Source: Elusimicrobiota bacterium
GTDB lineage: Bacteria; Elusimicrobiota; Elusimicrobia; UBA1565; UBA9628
Length of the DNA: 64,000 nucleotides
NCBI GenBank assembly: GCA_016212795.1
Contig: JACRDT010000005.1
Location: forward strand, 62,001-126,000
Direction of reading: 5' to 3'
Shown: piece after piece, positions 43,669 to 51,499 of the stretch
Layout of the letters: each line of letters opens with the position of its first letter
Position numbering within the stretch: position 1 is the first letter of the stretch
Notes under the pieces: model-generated
What the model was told of the DNA's origin: nothing
Databases searched by the model: none
What the model saw: only the letters and a program-made list of their open reading frames with translations
Made by a program: the position numbers and the translations under genes

Positions 43669-44463
43669 AGCTCTTCCCTGTTCTTCCTCGTCTTCCGGCG
43701 GCTCATACTCCTTGATCTTCATCTTGATGGGGCCTTCGCTCAGGCCGTCCACGAACTGCCGGACGTGGGCGTTGGTGCTGATCTTGATGACCTCGGGGTG
43801 CGCCACCTGCAGCACTTTCCCCTCGTGCAGCATCGCCATGCGGCTGGCGATCTTGTAGGCCGACCTCATGTCGTGCGTCACGACGATCGACGTGACCTTG
43901 AGCTTCTTCTGAAGGTCGATGATCAGGTCGTTGATCACGTCCGACATGATGGGGTCGAGCCCCGTGGTCGGCTCATCATACAAAATATACGACGGCTCCG
44001 CCGCGATGGCGCGGGCCAGGGCCACGCGCTTCTTCATCCCGCCCGAAAGCTCGGACGGCCGCAGGTCCTCGATGTCCTTGAGGCCCACCAGCGCCAGCTT
44101 GTCGCCGGCGATGCTCCGGAAGCGCGACCGCGGGGTGTCCGTGAGGTACTTCAGGCCGAAGGTCACGTTCTCCCAGACGGGCAGCGAGTCGAAGAGGGCC
44201 GCCTCCTGGAACAGGTAGCCGAAACGCCGCCGGTACTGGGCGATCTCGGCCTCGGTGGCGAGCTTCGTGATGTCCATGCCGTCGACCGTGATCGACCCCT
44301 CGTCGGGGCGCAGCAGGCCGATCACGCACTTCAGGAAGGTGCTCTTCCCGCACCCCGAGCCCCCGATGATGGCGAGGGTCTCGCCTTCCTCGACGATGAT
44401 GTCGATCCCGCGCAGGACGGGCCTGTGGCGGAAGCTCTTCCTCACGCCGACCGCGTCGATCAT
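43645..44463 (-). CDS. mlaF: ABC transporter ATPase MlaF
   Basis: 272 aa. Walker A GGSGCGKST, Q-loop LFQEAALFDSL, signature LSGGMKKRVALARA, Walker B YILYDEPTTGLD and H-loop VVTHDM are all intact. It energises lipid transport through MlaE. The C-terminus after the usual end is an acidic tail (PPEDEEEQ) plus residues derived from the hairpin repeat. Its start ATG follows another repeat copy at 44465. Confidence 0.95.
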   Translation of the reverse strand: MIDAVGVRKSFRHRPVLRGIDIIVEEGETLAIIGGSGCGKSTFLKCVIGLLRPDEGSITVDGMDITKLATEAEIAQYRRRFGYLFQEAALFDSLPVWENVTFGLKYLTDTPRSRFRSIAGDKLALVGLKDIEDLRPSELSGGMKKRVALARAIAAEPSYILYDEPTTGLDPIMSDVINDLIIDLQKKLKVTSIVVTHDMRSAYKIASRMAMLHEGKVLQVAHPEVIKISTNAHVRQFVDGLSEGPIKMKIKEYEPPEDEEEQGRADETARRR

Positions 44464-44464
44464 A

Positions 44465-44520
44465 TCACTCGCCCCCCCCGCGGGGGGGCGAGTAGCGGGG
44501 GGGTGGTCGCCGTTTCATCG
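44465..44520 (-). repeat. GATGAAAC hairpin repeat between mlaE and mlaF
   Basis: Perfect stem ACTCGCCCCCCC/GGGGGGGCGAGT (44467-44493) and GATGAAACGGCG at the other edge. Its GGGGGGGG run lies 8-15 nt before the mlaF ATG (GGCGAGTGATATG), where a Shine-Dalgarno would be. Confidence 0.8.
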
Positions 44521-44532
44521 AGATCGCCCCGG

Positions 44533-45324
44533 TCATGTTATCCCGAGCGCCACCAGCACCGCCGTCGCGAAGTAGTCGAGGATCAGCACGGCGGTCATGC
44601 TGACGACCACGGCCGCGGTCGTGGATTTGCCCACGCCCTCGGCGCCGCCCGAGGTCGTGAGACCCTTGAAGCAGCAGATGAAGGAGATCGCGAAGGCGAA
44701 GACGAAGGACTTCAGGAAGCCGTGCATGAAGTTGTCGACTTCCATGTAGTCGAAGATGTCGTGCCAGTAGGTGTTGGTGGGGATGCCGAGCTTGAAGTAG
44801 GCGACGACCCAGCCGCCGAAGATGCCGGTGAAGTCCGCCATGATCTTGAGGATCGGCAGGGTCACCACGAACGCCAGGACGCGCGGGATCACCAGGTAGC
44901 GGACCGGGTCGGTGCCCAGGGTGTAGAGGGCGTCGATCTGGTCCGTCACCTTCATGGTGCCCAACTCCGCCGCGATGGCGGCGCCCGCCCGGCCGGAGAC
45001 CACCAGCGCGCTCATGACGGGACCAAGCTCCATCACCATGGAGAACCCCACCACCGTGCCGACGAAGAAAGGCTCGTTGAGGAGGGCGTTGGACGAGGCG
45101 CCGGTCTGCAGCGCCAGGACCATGCCGGTGAAGAGCGTCGTCATGGTGACGACCGGGGTGGATTCCACGCCGATGCGCAGCATCTGGATGAGGACCTGGC
45201 GCCACTCCACCCGGGACCGCAGGAACCAGAAGGCCGCGGACCTCACCATCAGCGCGAACTGGCCGGCCGACTCGGCCGTCTCGAGGAACCACCTGCCGCC
45301 CGCCCCGAAGAAGGCCCCGATCAT
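44533..45324 (-). CDS. mlaE: Phospholipid ABC transporter permease MlaE
   Basis: 263 aa. Five to six hydrophobic helices and the MlaE motif region LGPVMSALVVSGRAGAAIAAELG, TMKVTDQIDALYTLGTDP and VIPRVLA. Start is the ATG at 45324 overlapping the alr stop (ATGA). With MlaF and MlaD it forms the inner-membrane lipid transporter; no mlaB, mlaC or mlaA was seen, as is common outside Proteobacteria. Confidence 0.95.
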   Translation of the reverse strand: MIGAFFGAGGRWFLETAESAGQFALMVRSAAFWFLRSRVEWRQVLIQMLRIGVESTPVVTMTTLFTGMVLALQTGASSNALLNEPFFVGTVVGFSMVMELGPVMSALVVSGRAGAAIAAELGTMKVTDQIDALYTLGTDPVRYLVIPRVLAFVVTLPILKIMADFTGIFGGWVVAYFKLGIPTNTYWHDIFDYMEVDNFMHGFLKSFVFAFAISFICCFKGLTTSGGAEGVGKSTTAAVVVSMTAVLILDYFATAVLVALGIT

Positions 45325-46457
45325 GGCAGGTGCACCCGCGGGACCCGGCCCGAGATCGAGCAGGCGACCTCGTAGGGGATGGTGCCCAGCGCCCGCGCCA
45401 TCTCGGCGGCCGTGATCGACTGGCCCCCGGACGCCCCGATGAGGACGACCTCGTCGCCCACGTGCGTCCCGGGGGCGCGGGTGACGTCGATCATCGTCAT
45501 GTCCATCGCGACGTTGCCGACCACGGGGCACTTGGCGCCCCGCACCAGCACGGAGCCCTTGTTGGACAGGCCGCGGGAGAAGCCGTCGGCGTACCCGACG
45601 GGGATGGTCGCGATGCGCGAGCGCCGCCGGGCCCGGAAGGTCGCTCCATAGCCGATGGGCGTGCCGGTCTTCACGGTCTTAATAAACACAATCTTGGTCT
45701 TTAAAGTCAAAACAGGCTTGAATCCGCCGTAGAGGCCGTAGGCCGCCAGCCCTGGCCTGACCATGTCCAGCCGGCTGGCAGGATGCTCCATCGCCGCGGC
45801 GGAGTTGGCCGCGTGGCGGATGCCGACCCGCAGGCCCAACGAAGCGGCCGCCGACAGGAACCTCGTGAACCGCCCCAACTGCATCTCGGTGAAAGCGCGG
45901 CTCGTCTCGGCGCAGGCGAAATGGGTGTAGACCCCCCCGACCCGCACCTCTCGGCGGGAGGAAAGGAATCCCAGGGCCTCCAGGGCCGACCGGGGCGTCA
46001 TGCCGATGCGTCCCATCCCGGTCTCGACTTTGAGGTGGCACTCGGCCCTGCGGCCGAGGCGCCGCATCATGGCCGCGAGGCGCCGGGCCGACTCGAGGCT
46101 CGCCACGGTCGGGGCCAGCCCATAGAACGCCGCGGCCCGGAAGCTCTCGAAGGGGTAGAGGCTGCCCAGGACAAGGATGGGCAGCCGGATGCCGCCGTCC
46201 CTCAAGGCCGCCCCCTCCTCCACGGAGGAGACCCCCAGCCAATCCACGACCCCGGACCCCTGGGCGCACCGGGAGCACGCCAGGGCCCCATGGCCGTAGG
46301 CGTCGCCCTTGACCACGAACAGGAGCCTGGTCCTGGCAGGCAGGCGCCTCCTCAGGCGCTTGAGGTTGGACCGCAGGTCGGGCAGGCTCACTTCCGCCCA
46401 GGTAGGCCGGAGGAAAGGCTTGGGGCTCATCGGGAAGCGAAGCGCGCCCGACTTCAT
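45321..46457 (-). CDS. alr: Alanine racemase
   Basis: About 378 aa. PLP lysine motif FVVKGDAYGHG, HFACAE, RPGLAAYGLYGG, GYADGFSR and the catalytic-Tyr region TPIGYGATF are present. It converts L- to D-alanine for peptidoglycan. Possible starts are ATG 46457, 32 nt after dnaB, or the in-frame ATG at 46430; neither has a clear ribosome-binding site. The usual Ala of the VVKADAYGHG motif is Gly here. Confidence 0.93.
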   Translation of the reverse strand: MKSGALRFPMSPKPFLRPTWAEVSLPDLRSNLKRLRRRLPARTRLLFVVKGDAYGHGALACSRCAQGSGVVDWLGVSSVEEGAALRDGGIRLPILVLGSLYPFESFRAAAFYGLAPTVASLESARRLAAMMRRLGRRAECHLKVETGMGRIGMTPRSALEALGFLSSRREVRVGGVYTHFACAETSRAFTEMQLGRFTRFLSAAASLGLRVGIRHAANSAAAMEHPASRLDMVRPGLAAYGLYGGFKPVLTLKTKIVFIKTVKTGTPIGYGATFRARRRSRIATIPVGYADGFSRGLSNKGSVLVRGAKCPVVGNVAMDMTMIDVTRAPGTHVGDEVVLIGASGGQSITAAEMARALGTIPYEVACSISGRVPRVHLP

Positions 46458-46488
46458 CCGCGGGCGGCGGGACGGGCACGCCCGCCGT

Positions 46489-47886
46489 TCAGGCAAAGCT
46501 CTCCTGGGCCTCCTGAGGCGGCGCCTCGCCTTGCGTGGAGGCGTCCGTCGCGAGGTTGCCGAAGAGCGTGTACTCCCTGATGAACGAGACCTTGACCACG
46601 TCGGTCGGGCCCTGGCGGTTCTTGGCCACGATGACCTCCGCCTGGTTGTCCAGGGTGGGGTCGTCGGGCTTGGCCAGGGACTTGCGGTAGACGATGAGGA
46701 CCATGTCGGCGTCCTGCTCGAGGGAGCCGCTCTCCCGCAGGTCGGAGAGCTTGGGCCGCTCGTCGCCGCGGTCCTGGGTCTCGACGCGCCTGTTGAGCTG
46801 GGCCAGCGCGATCACGGGGCAATTGAGGTCCCGCGCGAGGAACTTCAGGCCCCGCGAGATCTCGGCGACCTCCTGCTGGCGGCTCTCGCTCTTGGGACCC
46901 CTCACGAGCTGCAGGTAGTCGATGATGACCAGGCCCAGCCCCCCCTCCTTCTTGAGCTTCGCGTCCATGACGCGGGCCTCGGCCCTGATGGAGAGGACGT
47001 TCATCCCGGGCCGGTCGGTGATGAGGAGCGGCGCGGATTGGAGCCTCGCCAGGGCGTTGGTCACGTCGGTGAAGCGCTCGCGCCGGAAATACCCCGTGCG
47101 CAGGTTCTTGAGGTCGATGCGCGCCTCGGCGGCGATGACGCGGTCCATCAAGGCGTGCCTGTTCATCTCCAGGGAGAAGAACAAGACGGGCCGGGGGCTC
47201 TTCTGCATGACGACGTTCATCGCGACGTTGAGCCCCAACGCGGTCTTGCCGTGGCCCGGGCGGCCGGCGATGAGGATGAGCTCGCCGCCGTGGAAGCCCG
47301 TCGTCACGCGGTCGAGCATGGTCAAGCCCGAAGGGACGCCGGTGACCGCGGCCTTCTTGCGGTAGGCGTTCTCGATGCGGTCGAGGGCCTCGCCCGTGAG
47401 GCTCTTGAGCTCGACGATCTCGCCGCCGCCCTGGGACTCGGAGATCTTCAGGATGCGGCTCTGCGCCTCGTCGAGGATGTCGGCCGCGGGCTTCTCCTCT
47501 TTGTAGCAGCTGGCGACCACCTCGGTGGACTCCCGGATGAGCCCCCTCAGGACCGCCTTCTCCTTGACGATGCGAGCGTAGTGCTCGACGTGGGCGGCGG
47601 TCGTGACCCGGTGGGTGAGTTCGACGAGGAAACCCTTCCCGCCGACGTCGTCGAGCTGCTTGAGCTTGCGCAGCTCCTCCGCGACGGTCACCAGGTCGAC
47701 GGCCTGGTCGCGGGAAGCGAGCCGGCCCATGGCCTTGAAGATCCTGCGGTGGACCTCCTGGTAGAAATCGTCGTCGACGAGGATGTCCCGCGCCCGCTCC
47801 ACCGCCTCCTTCTCGATCAGCATGGACCCGAGCACGGCCATCTCCGCTTCCAACGCTTGAGGGGGCAGGTTGATGTTGGTGGTCAT
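46489..47886 (-). CDS. dnaB: Replicative DNA helicase DnaB
   Basis: 465 aa. N-terminal helical domain (LPPQALEAEMAVLGSML), Walker A GRPGHGKT, Walker B IIDYLQLV, and motifs ALAQLNRRVE and DLRESGSLEQDADMV. It unwinds DNA at the fork as a hexamer. It follows rplI in the conserved rpsF-ssb-rpsR-rplI-dnaB order. A hairpin lies immediately upstream of the start. Confidence 0.97.
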   Translation of the reverse strand: MTTNINLPPQALEAEMAVLGSMLIEKEAVERARDILVDDDFYQEVHRRIFKAMGRLASRDQAVDLVTVAEELRKLKQLDDVGGKGFLVELTHRVTTAAHVEHYARIVKEKAVLRGLIRESTEVVASCYKEEKPAADILDEAQSRILKISESQGGGEIVELKSLTGEALDRIENAYRKKAAVTGVPSGLTMLDRVTTGFHGGELILIAGRPGHGKTALGLNVAMNVVMQKSPRPVLFFSLEMNRHALMDRVIAAEARIDLKNLRTGYFRRERFTDVTNALARLQSAPLLITDRPGMNVLSIRAEARVMDAKLKKEGGLGLVIIDYLQLVRGPKSESRQQEVAEISRGLKFLARDLNCPVIALAQLNRRVETQDRGDERPKLSDLRESGSLEQDADMVLIVYRKSLAKPDDPTLDNQAEVIVAKNRQGPTDVVKVSFIREYTLFGNLATDASTQGEAPPQEAQESFA

Positions 47887-47891
47887 ATTTC

Positions 47892-47920
47892 AACACGGGA
47901 AGGCGGAGCCTTCTCGTGTT
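47892..47920 (-). repeat. Hairpin just upstream of dnaB start
   Basis: On the minus strand AACACGAGAAGGC pairs with GCCTTCCCGTGTT (one mismatch) around a 3-nt loop, ending 5 nt before the dnaB ATG. It would enclose the ribosome-binding region. The right arm plus start codon (CCCGTGTTGAAATATG) resembles the repeat family at 8798 and 36393. A smaller GCGGGC/GCCCGC hairpin lies nearby, around 47951-47965. Confidence 0.6.
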
Positions 47921-47970
47921 CTCCTAGAGGAATCCCCTATGATCTGCGCGCGGGCTGCGCCCGCTTGCTA

Positions 47971-48417
47971 CTACTCTCGCGCGACGACCGACACCTTGAT
48001 CTTCGCCAGGACCTCGGGCTGCAGCTTCAGCTCGATCTCGTATTCCCCGGTCTTCTTGATGGCCGCGTCCAGCGCCACGACGCCCTTGTCGACCGAGAAG
48101 CCGCAGGTCTTGAGGCTCTTGACGATGTCGCTCCTGCCGACCGAGCCGAAAAGCTTGCCTTCCGCCCCGGCCTGCCGGGCGAAGGACAGGGTGGTCCCGG
48201 TGATCTTCGTCGCCAGCTCCCTGGCCTGCAGGACACGGCGCTCCATGAGCTTGGCGCGCTTCTCCTTGCCCTTCTCCCACCACTTCATGGCGGACGGGGT
48301 CGCTTCGATGGCGAGGCCCCTCGGCAGGAGGAAATTCCTGCCGTACCCGGGCGAGACTTCCTTCACCTCCCCGGTGCGGCCAAGACGGGACACGTCGGTT
48401 CTCAGGATGATTTTCAT
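47971..48417 (-). CDS. rplI: Ribosomal protein bL9
   Basis: 148 aa. N-terminal bL9 signature MKIILRTDVSRLGRTGEV and GYGRNFLLPRGLA, connecting helix, and C-terminal domain with GKLFGSVG and LDAAIKKTGEYEIELKL. Full length. Between rpsR and dnaB. Confidence 0.98.
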   Translation of the reverse strand: MKIILRTDVSRLGRTGEVKEVSPGYGRNFLLPRGLAIEATPSAMKWWEKGKEKRAKLMERRVLQARELATKITGTTLSFARQAGAEGKLFGSVGRSDIVKSLKTCGFSVDKGVVALDAAIKKTGEYEIELKLQPEVLAKIKVSVVARE

Positions 48418-48436
48418 GGTGGCGACCTGCCTGGTA

Positions 48437-48766
48437 TCAGTAGACGACGTACGGGAGCAGCGCGAGGTTGCGGGCCCGCTTGATGGCTCGCCGGACCTGC
48501 CGCTGGTGGCGGGCGCAGTTGCCCGTCATGCGGCTGGACAGGATCTTGCCGCCGTCGGTCATGAAGACGCGGAGGACCTGGATCTGCTTGTAGTCCACGT
48601 CGGCCGCCTTCTCGGCGCAGAACCGGCAGACTTTCCGCCTGGGCGCGATGGGGCCGCGGCGGCGGCCCATGTCCCCGGGCCTGCGAACCTGGCGAGTATC
48701 CGGCTGGCTGGGCGTCTCGGCGTGCGGCGCGGCTTCCGGCTTCGATTCGACGATTTCTTCGGGCAT
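48437..48766 (-). CDS. rpsR: Ribosomal protein bS18
   Basis: 109 aa. The core [46 protein letters not shown] is intact, with the Cys residues of the zinc-type bS18. An unusual N-terminal extension of about 40 residues (acidic, then [10 protein letters not shown]) precedes it. The ATG directly follows the ssb stop. Confidence 0.97.
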   Translation of the reverse strand: MPEEIVESKPEAAPHAETPSQPDTRQVRRPGDMGRRRGPIAPRRKVCRFCAEKAADVDYKQIQVLRVFMTDGGKILSSRMTGNCARHQRQVRRAIKRARNLALLPYVVY

Positions 48767-49210
48767 CTAGAAAGGGACCTCCTCCATGTCTTCGCCGGCG
48801 GCGACCTGCGCCTCGGCGGGAGCGGCGGCGCCCTGGGGCTCCTGGGCGGCGGCGGTCTTGGCCGGCGCCAGGAACTGCACCCGGCGGGCCTCCACCTCCA
48901 GGGCGGTGCGCTTCTGGCCGCTCTTCTTGTCCTCGAATTCCCGGCTCACGAGACGGCCTTCGACGTGGACGGGGCTCCCCTTGGCGAGCTTCTCTTTGCA
49001 GCGCTCGGCGGCCTCCCGCCATGCCAGGACGGGAACGTACGTCACCATCTCCTTCCACTCCCCGCTCGCCTTGTCCCGGTAGTTCCGGTTGACGGCGACC
49101 GAGAACCAGCACTTGGCCGTCCCCTGGGCCGTGCGGAAAATCTCCGGGTCGCGGGTGAGCCGACCGGTGATGAGGACCTGATTCTGCTCCGGCAGTCTGA
49201 CGCCGGTCAT
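48767..49210 (-). CDS. ssb: Single-stranded DNA-binding protein
   Basis: 147 aa. OB-fold (VLITGRLTRDPEIFRTAQG, KGSPVHVEGRLVSREFE) and an Ala/Gln-rich tail ending EDMEEVPF, the acidic partner-binding tip. Essential for replication and repair. One nt separates it from rpsF. Confidence 0.97.
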   Translation of the reverse strand: MTGVRLPEQNQVLITGRLTRDPEIFRTAQGTAKCWFSVAVNRNYRDKASGEWKEMVTYVPVLAWREAAERCKEKLAKGSPVHVEGRLVSREFEDKKSGQKRTALEVEARRVQFLAPAKTAAAQEPQGAAAPAEAQVAAGEDMEEVPF

Positions 49211-49211
49211 A

Positions 49212-49550
49212 TCAAGCCGCGGCAGCCGCTTTGGGCTTGCGAGGCTTCTTCTCTTTGACCTTGCGTTCTTGAATCAGGGCGAAGGAGTGGCGGAGCACGA
49301 GATCAGAGACCCTGAAGTTGTGTCCCAGCTTGCCCAGCAAGGCGGGCGTCGATTTGTACTTGAAATACACGTAGACGCCGTCGCGGGCCTTCCCGATGAT
49401 GTGGGTCAGCTTCCTGCGGCCCCACACCTCTTGGCTGATGACCTCGCCCCCCCCGGAGGCGATCATCTGCTTGGTCTTCTCGGCGACCTCGGCGACTTCC
49501 GGGTCCGACATCGTAGGCTTCAGTATGAGTACGGTTTCGTAGATGCGCAC
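49212..49550 (-). CDS. rpsF: Ribosomal protein bS6
   Basis: 112 aa. Starts with GTG at 49550, giving MRIYETVLIL, which matches the bS6 family start (MRxYE). The ATG one codon upstream would add a residue and sits inside the 6-nt gap after the -10 box. Ends in a Lys/Ala-rich tail (KEKKPRKPKAAAAA). First gene of the long minus-strand operon. Confidence 0.97.
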   Translation of the reverse strand: MRIYETVLILKPTMSDPEVAEVAEKTKQMIASGGGEVISQEVWGRRKLTHIIGKARDGVYVYFKYKSTPALLGKLGHNFRVSDLVLRHSFALIQERKVKEKKPRKPKAAAAA

Positions 49551-49556
49551 CATGAC

Positions 49557-49585
49557 ATGATATCAAATCCCACCGCGACTGACAA
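49557..49585 (-). promoter_or_regulatory. Promoter of the rpsF operon, leaderless
   Basis: Minus strand: TTGTCA (49585-49580), 17-nt spacer, TATCAT (49562-49557), 6 nt, then GTG at 49550. Confidence 0.75.
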
Positions 49586-49654
49586 GGCTGGCTGGCTGGT
49601 TCGCCTCGTTGCCCGTGTCGCCCGGGCGCCACGCCGGCGGTGTCCATAATACCC

Positions 49655-49683
49655 TTGAAATCGGGCACTCCCACTGCTAAACT
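49655..49683 (+). promoter_or_regulatory. Promoter of the Met-rich-repeat protein gene
   Basis: TTGAAA (49655-49660), 17-nt spacer, TAAACT (49678-49683). Predicted start near 49690, 13 nt before the ATG at 49703. Confidence 0.65.
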
Positions 49684-49702
49684 ATGAGCACCTGCCACGC
49701 CG

Positions 49703-50614
49703 ATGGAATCGAACACCGAGGACCAAGAGGCATCCCGGAGCCGACGGACCATCCTCCTGATGGTCAGCGGAGCGTTGCTGCTGATCCTCCCCCTCCTGGG
49801 GATCGCCTACATGCGCATGAAGGACACCACGAGGAGCGGCACCCCGGGGACGAACCTCATGAACACCTTCGAGCGGCGCATCGACCCGCGGACCGCCCCG
49901 CTCCCCCCGACGCCCCTCGCGTCGAGCCCCGCCGGCGACATGCAGGCCTCGATGACCAAGCCCGCCGACGGCGTCGCGGGAGCCGCGTCGACCAGCGCTT
50001 TCCTGGGCTACATCACCGGCGGCCAGGAGTACCAGCAGATGGCCAAGCAGCAGCCGGAAGTCCCCTCCGCCGGCCAGGCGGTCGACCATGGCCCCACCCC
50101 GGATTCGGGCCAACCCCAGCAGCCCGCGGCTCAGCAGCCCGCGGTCCCACAGCCCGCGGTCCCGCAGCCCGTCGTTCAACAGCCCGTGGCGCAGCCCGTC
50201 CAGCAGGCCCAGGGCCGGACCCTCGCCCCCCCAAAGCTGGGGACGACGCAGTCCCGCCTCAAGCCCACGCAATGGGGCATGGGCGCCAAGGCGGCCGCGG
50301 GCACGACGGCTCCGCAAGCGCCGGCCGGCGCGGCGCCCCCGGGCGGGATGCCGCCGGGCATGGACCCTGCCGCCATGATGAAGATGATGGGCGGCGGCGC
50401 GGGCGGGGCGCCCGGCGGAGCGCCAGGCGGGATGGACCCCGCCGCCATGATGAAGATGATGGGCGGCGGCGCGGGCGGGGCTCCCGGCGGAGCGCCCCCG
50501 GGCGGGATGGACCCTTCCGCCATGATGAAGATGATGGGCGGCATGGGCGGCGCCGCCCAGCCTGGCCAAGCCGGGACCGCGGTCCCCTCCCCGTCGACCA
50601 CCAAGAAGCAGTAG
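49703..50614 (+). CDS. Membrane-anchored low-complexity protein with MMKMM repeats
   Basis: 303 aa, function unknown. A basic N-terminus leads to one membrane helix (TILLMVSGALLLILPLLGIAY); the rest is a Pro/Gln-rich linker and three copies of a repeat of about 25 residues around GGMDPAAMMKMMGGGAGGAP (DNA period about 75 bp). Met-rich, Gly/Pro-rich repeats of this kind are flexible; copper binding is conceivable but unproven. Convergent to the FHA/PP2C/kinase operon. Confidence 0.7.
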   Translation: MESNTEDQEASRSRRTILLMVSGALLLILPLLGIAYMRMKDTTRSGTPGTNLMNTFERRIDPRTAPLPPTPLASSPAGDMQASMTKPADGVAGAASTSAFLGYITGGQEYQQMAKQQPEVPSAGQAVDHGPTPDSGQPQQPAAQQPAVPQPAVPQPVVQQPVAQPVQQAQGRTLAPPKLGTTQSRLKPTQWGMGAKAAAGTTAPQAPAGAAPPGGMPPGMDPAAMMKMMGGGAGGAPGGAPGGMDPAAMMKMMGGGAGGAPGGAPPGGMDPSAMMKMMGGMGGAAQPGQAGTAVPSPSTTKKQ

Positions 50615-50663
50615 CGGCGGCGCAGGCCGCCGAAGATACGACAGCCGGACGGGGGTTTTCCTA

Positions 50664-50735
50664 ATGAAACGGCATTTGCCCCCTCGCTACTCGCCTCCCC
50701 GTCCTCGATCCTCCCCTGCGGGGGGAGACGAGTTA
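50664..50735 (+). repeat. GATGAAAC hairpin repeat at FHA gene end
   Basis: Begins ATGAAACGGCATTTGCCCCC, contains CGCTACTCGCCTCCCC, ends GGGGGGAGACGAGTTAG. The stop codon of the FHA gene (50733-50735) falls in its edge. It lies between convergent genes, where it may act as a bidirectional transcript end. Confidence 0.75.
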
Positions 50736-51473
50736 GATGGCCATCTTCGTGGCGTCGGGCGCGTTGTCCTTGAGGGAGAACTGCATGGTCGTGCCGCCGC
50801 ACTCGATGAGGTCCCCTTCCTTAAGAAGCACGCTGCCCGACACCTTCTGCCCGTTGATGGACGGGTAGCCCTCCTCGATGGCGAGCAGGTAGTAGCCGTC
50901 GGGTTTGCGGTGGATGGAAGCGGCGACCTCGGGAGCGGACCCGAAGAGCCCGGCGCCTTTGATGGGAACCTGGACGCGGTCGGACTTGCCGAGATAGGTC
51001 GACATGCCCTTGAGCTCGTACTCGGCCTGGCCGACGAGGCCCTTGAGGACCTTGAGGACCCCCATCTTCTGGGCGTTGGCGGCGGCCTGGGCCGCCGCGA
51101 TCTCGGCCTGCTTCTCGGGAGGGATCGCCACCGTGGCGTCCGCCGGCTTCGCGGCGGGCGGCGCCGCCGGCTGCTCGGGAGCGGGCGCGTCCTCGAGGAA
51201 GACCAGCGCGTGCCGGGCGACCCCCACCACGTCGTTGTGGTGCAGCCCCGACTTCTTGACGCGCTTCTCGTTCACGTACGTGCCGTTCGTGGAATCGAGG
51301 TCCTCGACGAAGTAGGTCCCGCCCTGCACGCTGACCTTGCAATGATGCCCGGAGACCGCGGGGTTGTCGATGACCACGTCGTTGTCCGCCTTGCGGCCGA
51401 TCGTGAGGGCGTCCTTGTCCATCACGATCTCCTTGATGACCGCGGCGTTGAACTTCAGAAGGAACTTAGGCAT
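50733..51473 (-). CDS. FHA-domain protein
   Basis: 246 aa. A clear FHA domain (about 22-92): ALTIGRKADNDVVIDNPAVS, HHCKV, DLDSTNGTYVN. A Pro/Ala linker follows and then a second, degenerate FHA-like fold (about 150-240: YLGKSDRVQVPI, PEVAASIH, SINGQKVSG). FHA domains bind phosphothreonine. It lies 26 nt downstream of a PP2C phosphatase gene and in the same operon as a Ser/Thr kinase, so it is the likely reader or effector of that kinase. Confidence 0.9.
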   Translation of the reverse strand: MPKFLLKFNAAVIKEIVMDKDALTIGRKADNDVVIDNPAVSGHHCKVSVQGGTYFVEDLDSTNGTYVNEKRVKKSGLHHNDVVGVARHALVFLEDAPAPEQPAAPPAAKPADATVAIPPEKQAEIAAAQAAANAQKMGVLKVLKGLVGQAEYELKGMSTYLGKSDRVQVPIKGAGLFGSAPEVAASIHRKPDGYYLLAIEEGYPSINGQKVSGSVLLKEGDLIECGGTTMQFSLKDNAPDATKMAI

Positions 51474-51499
51474 ATCGTTGATTCATGAACCTCGGCAAT

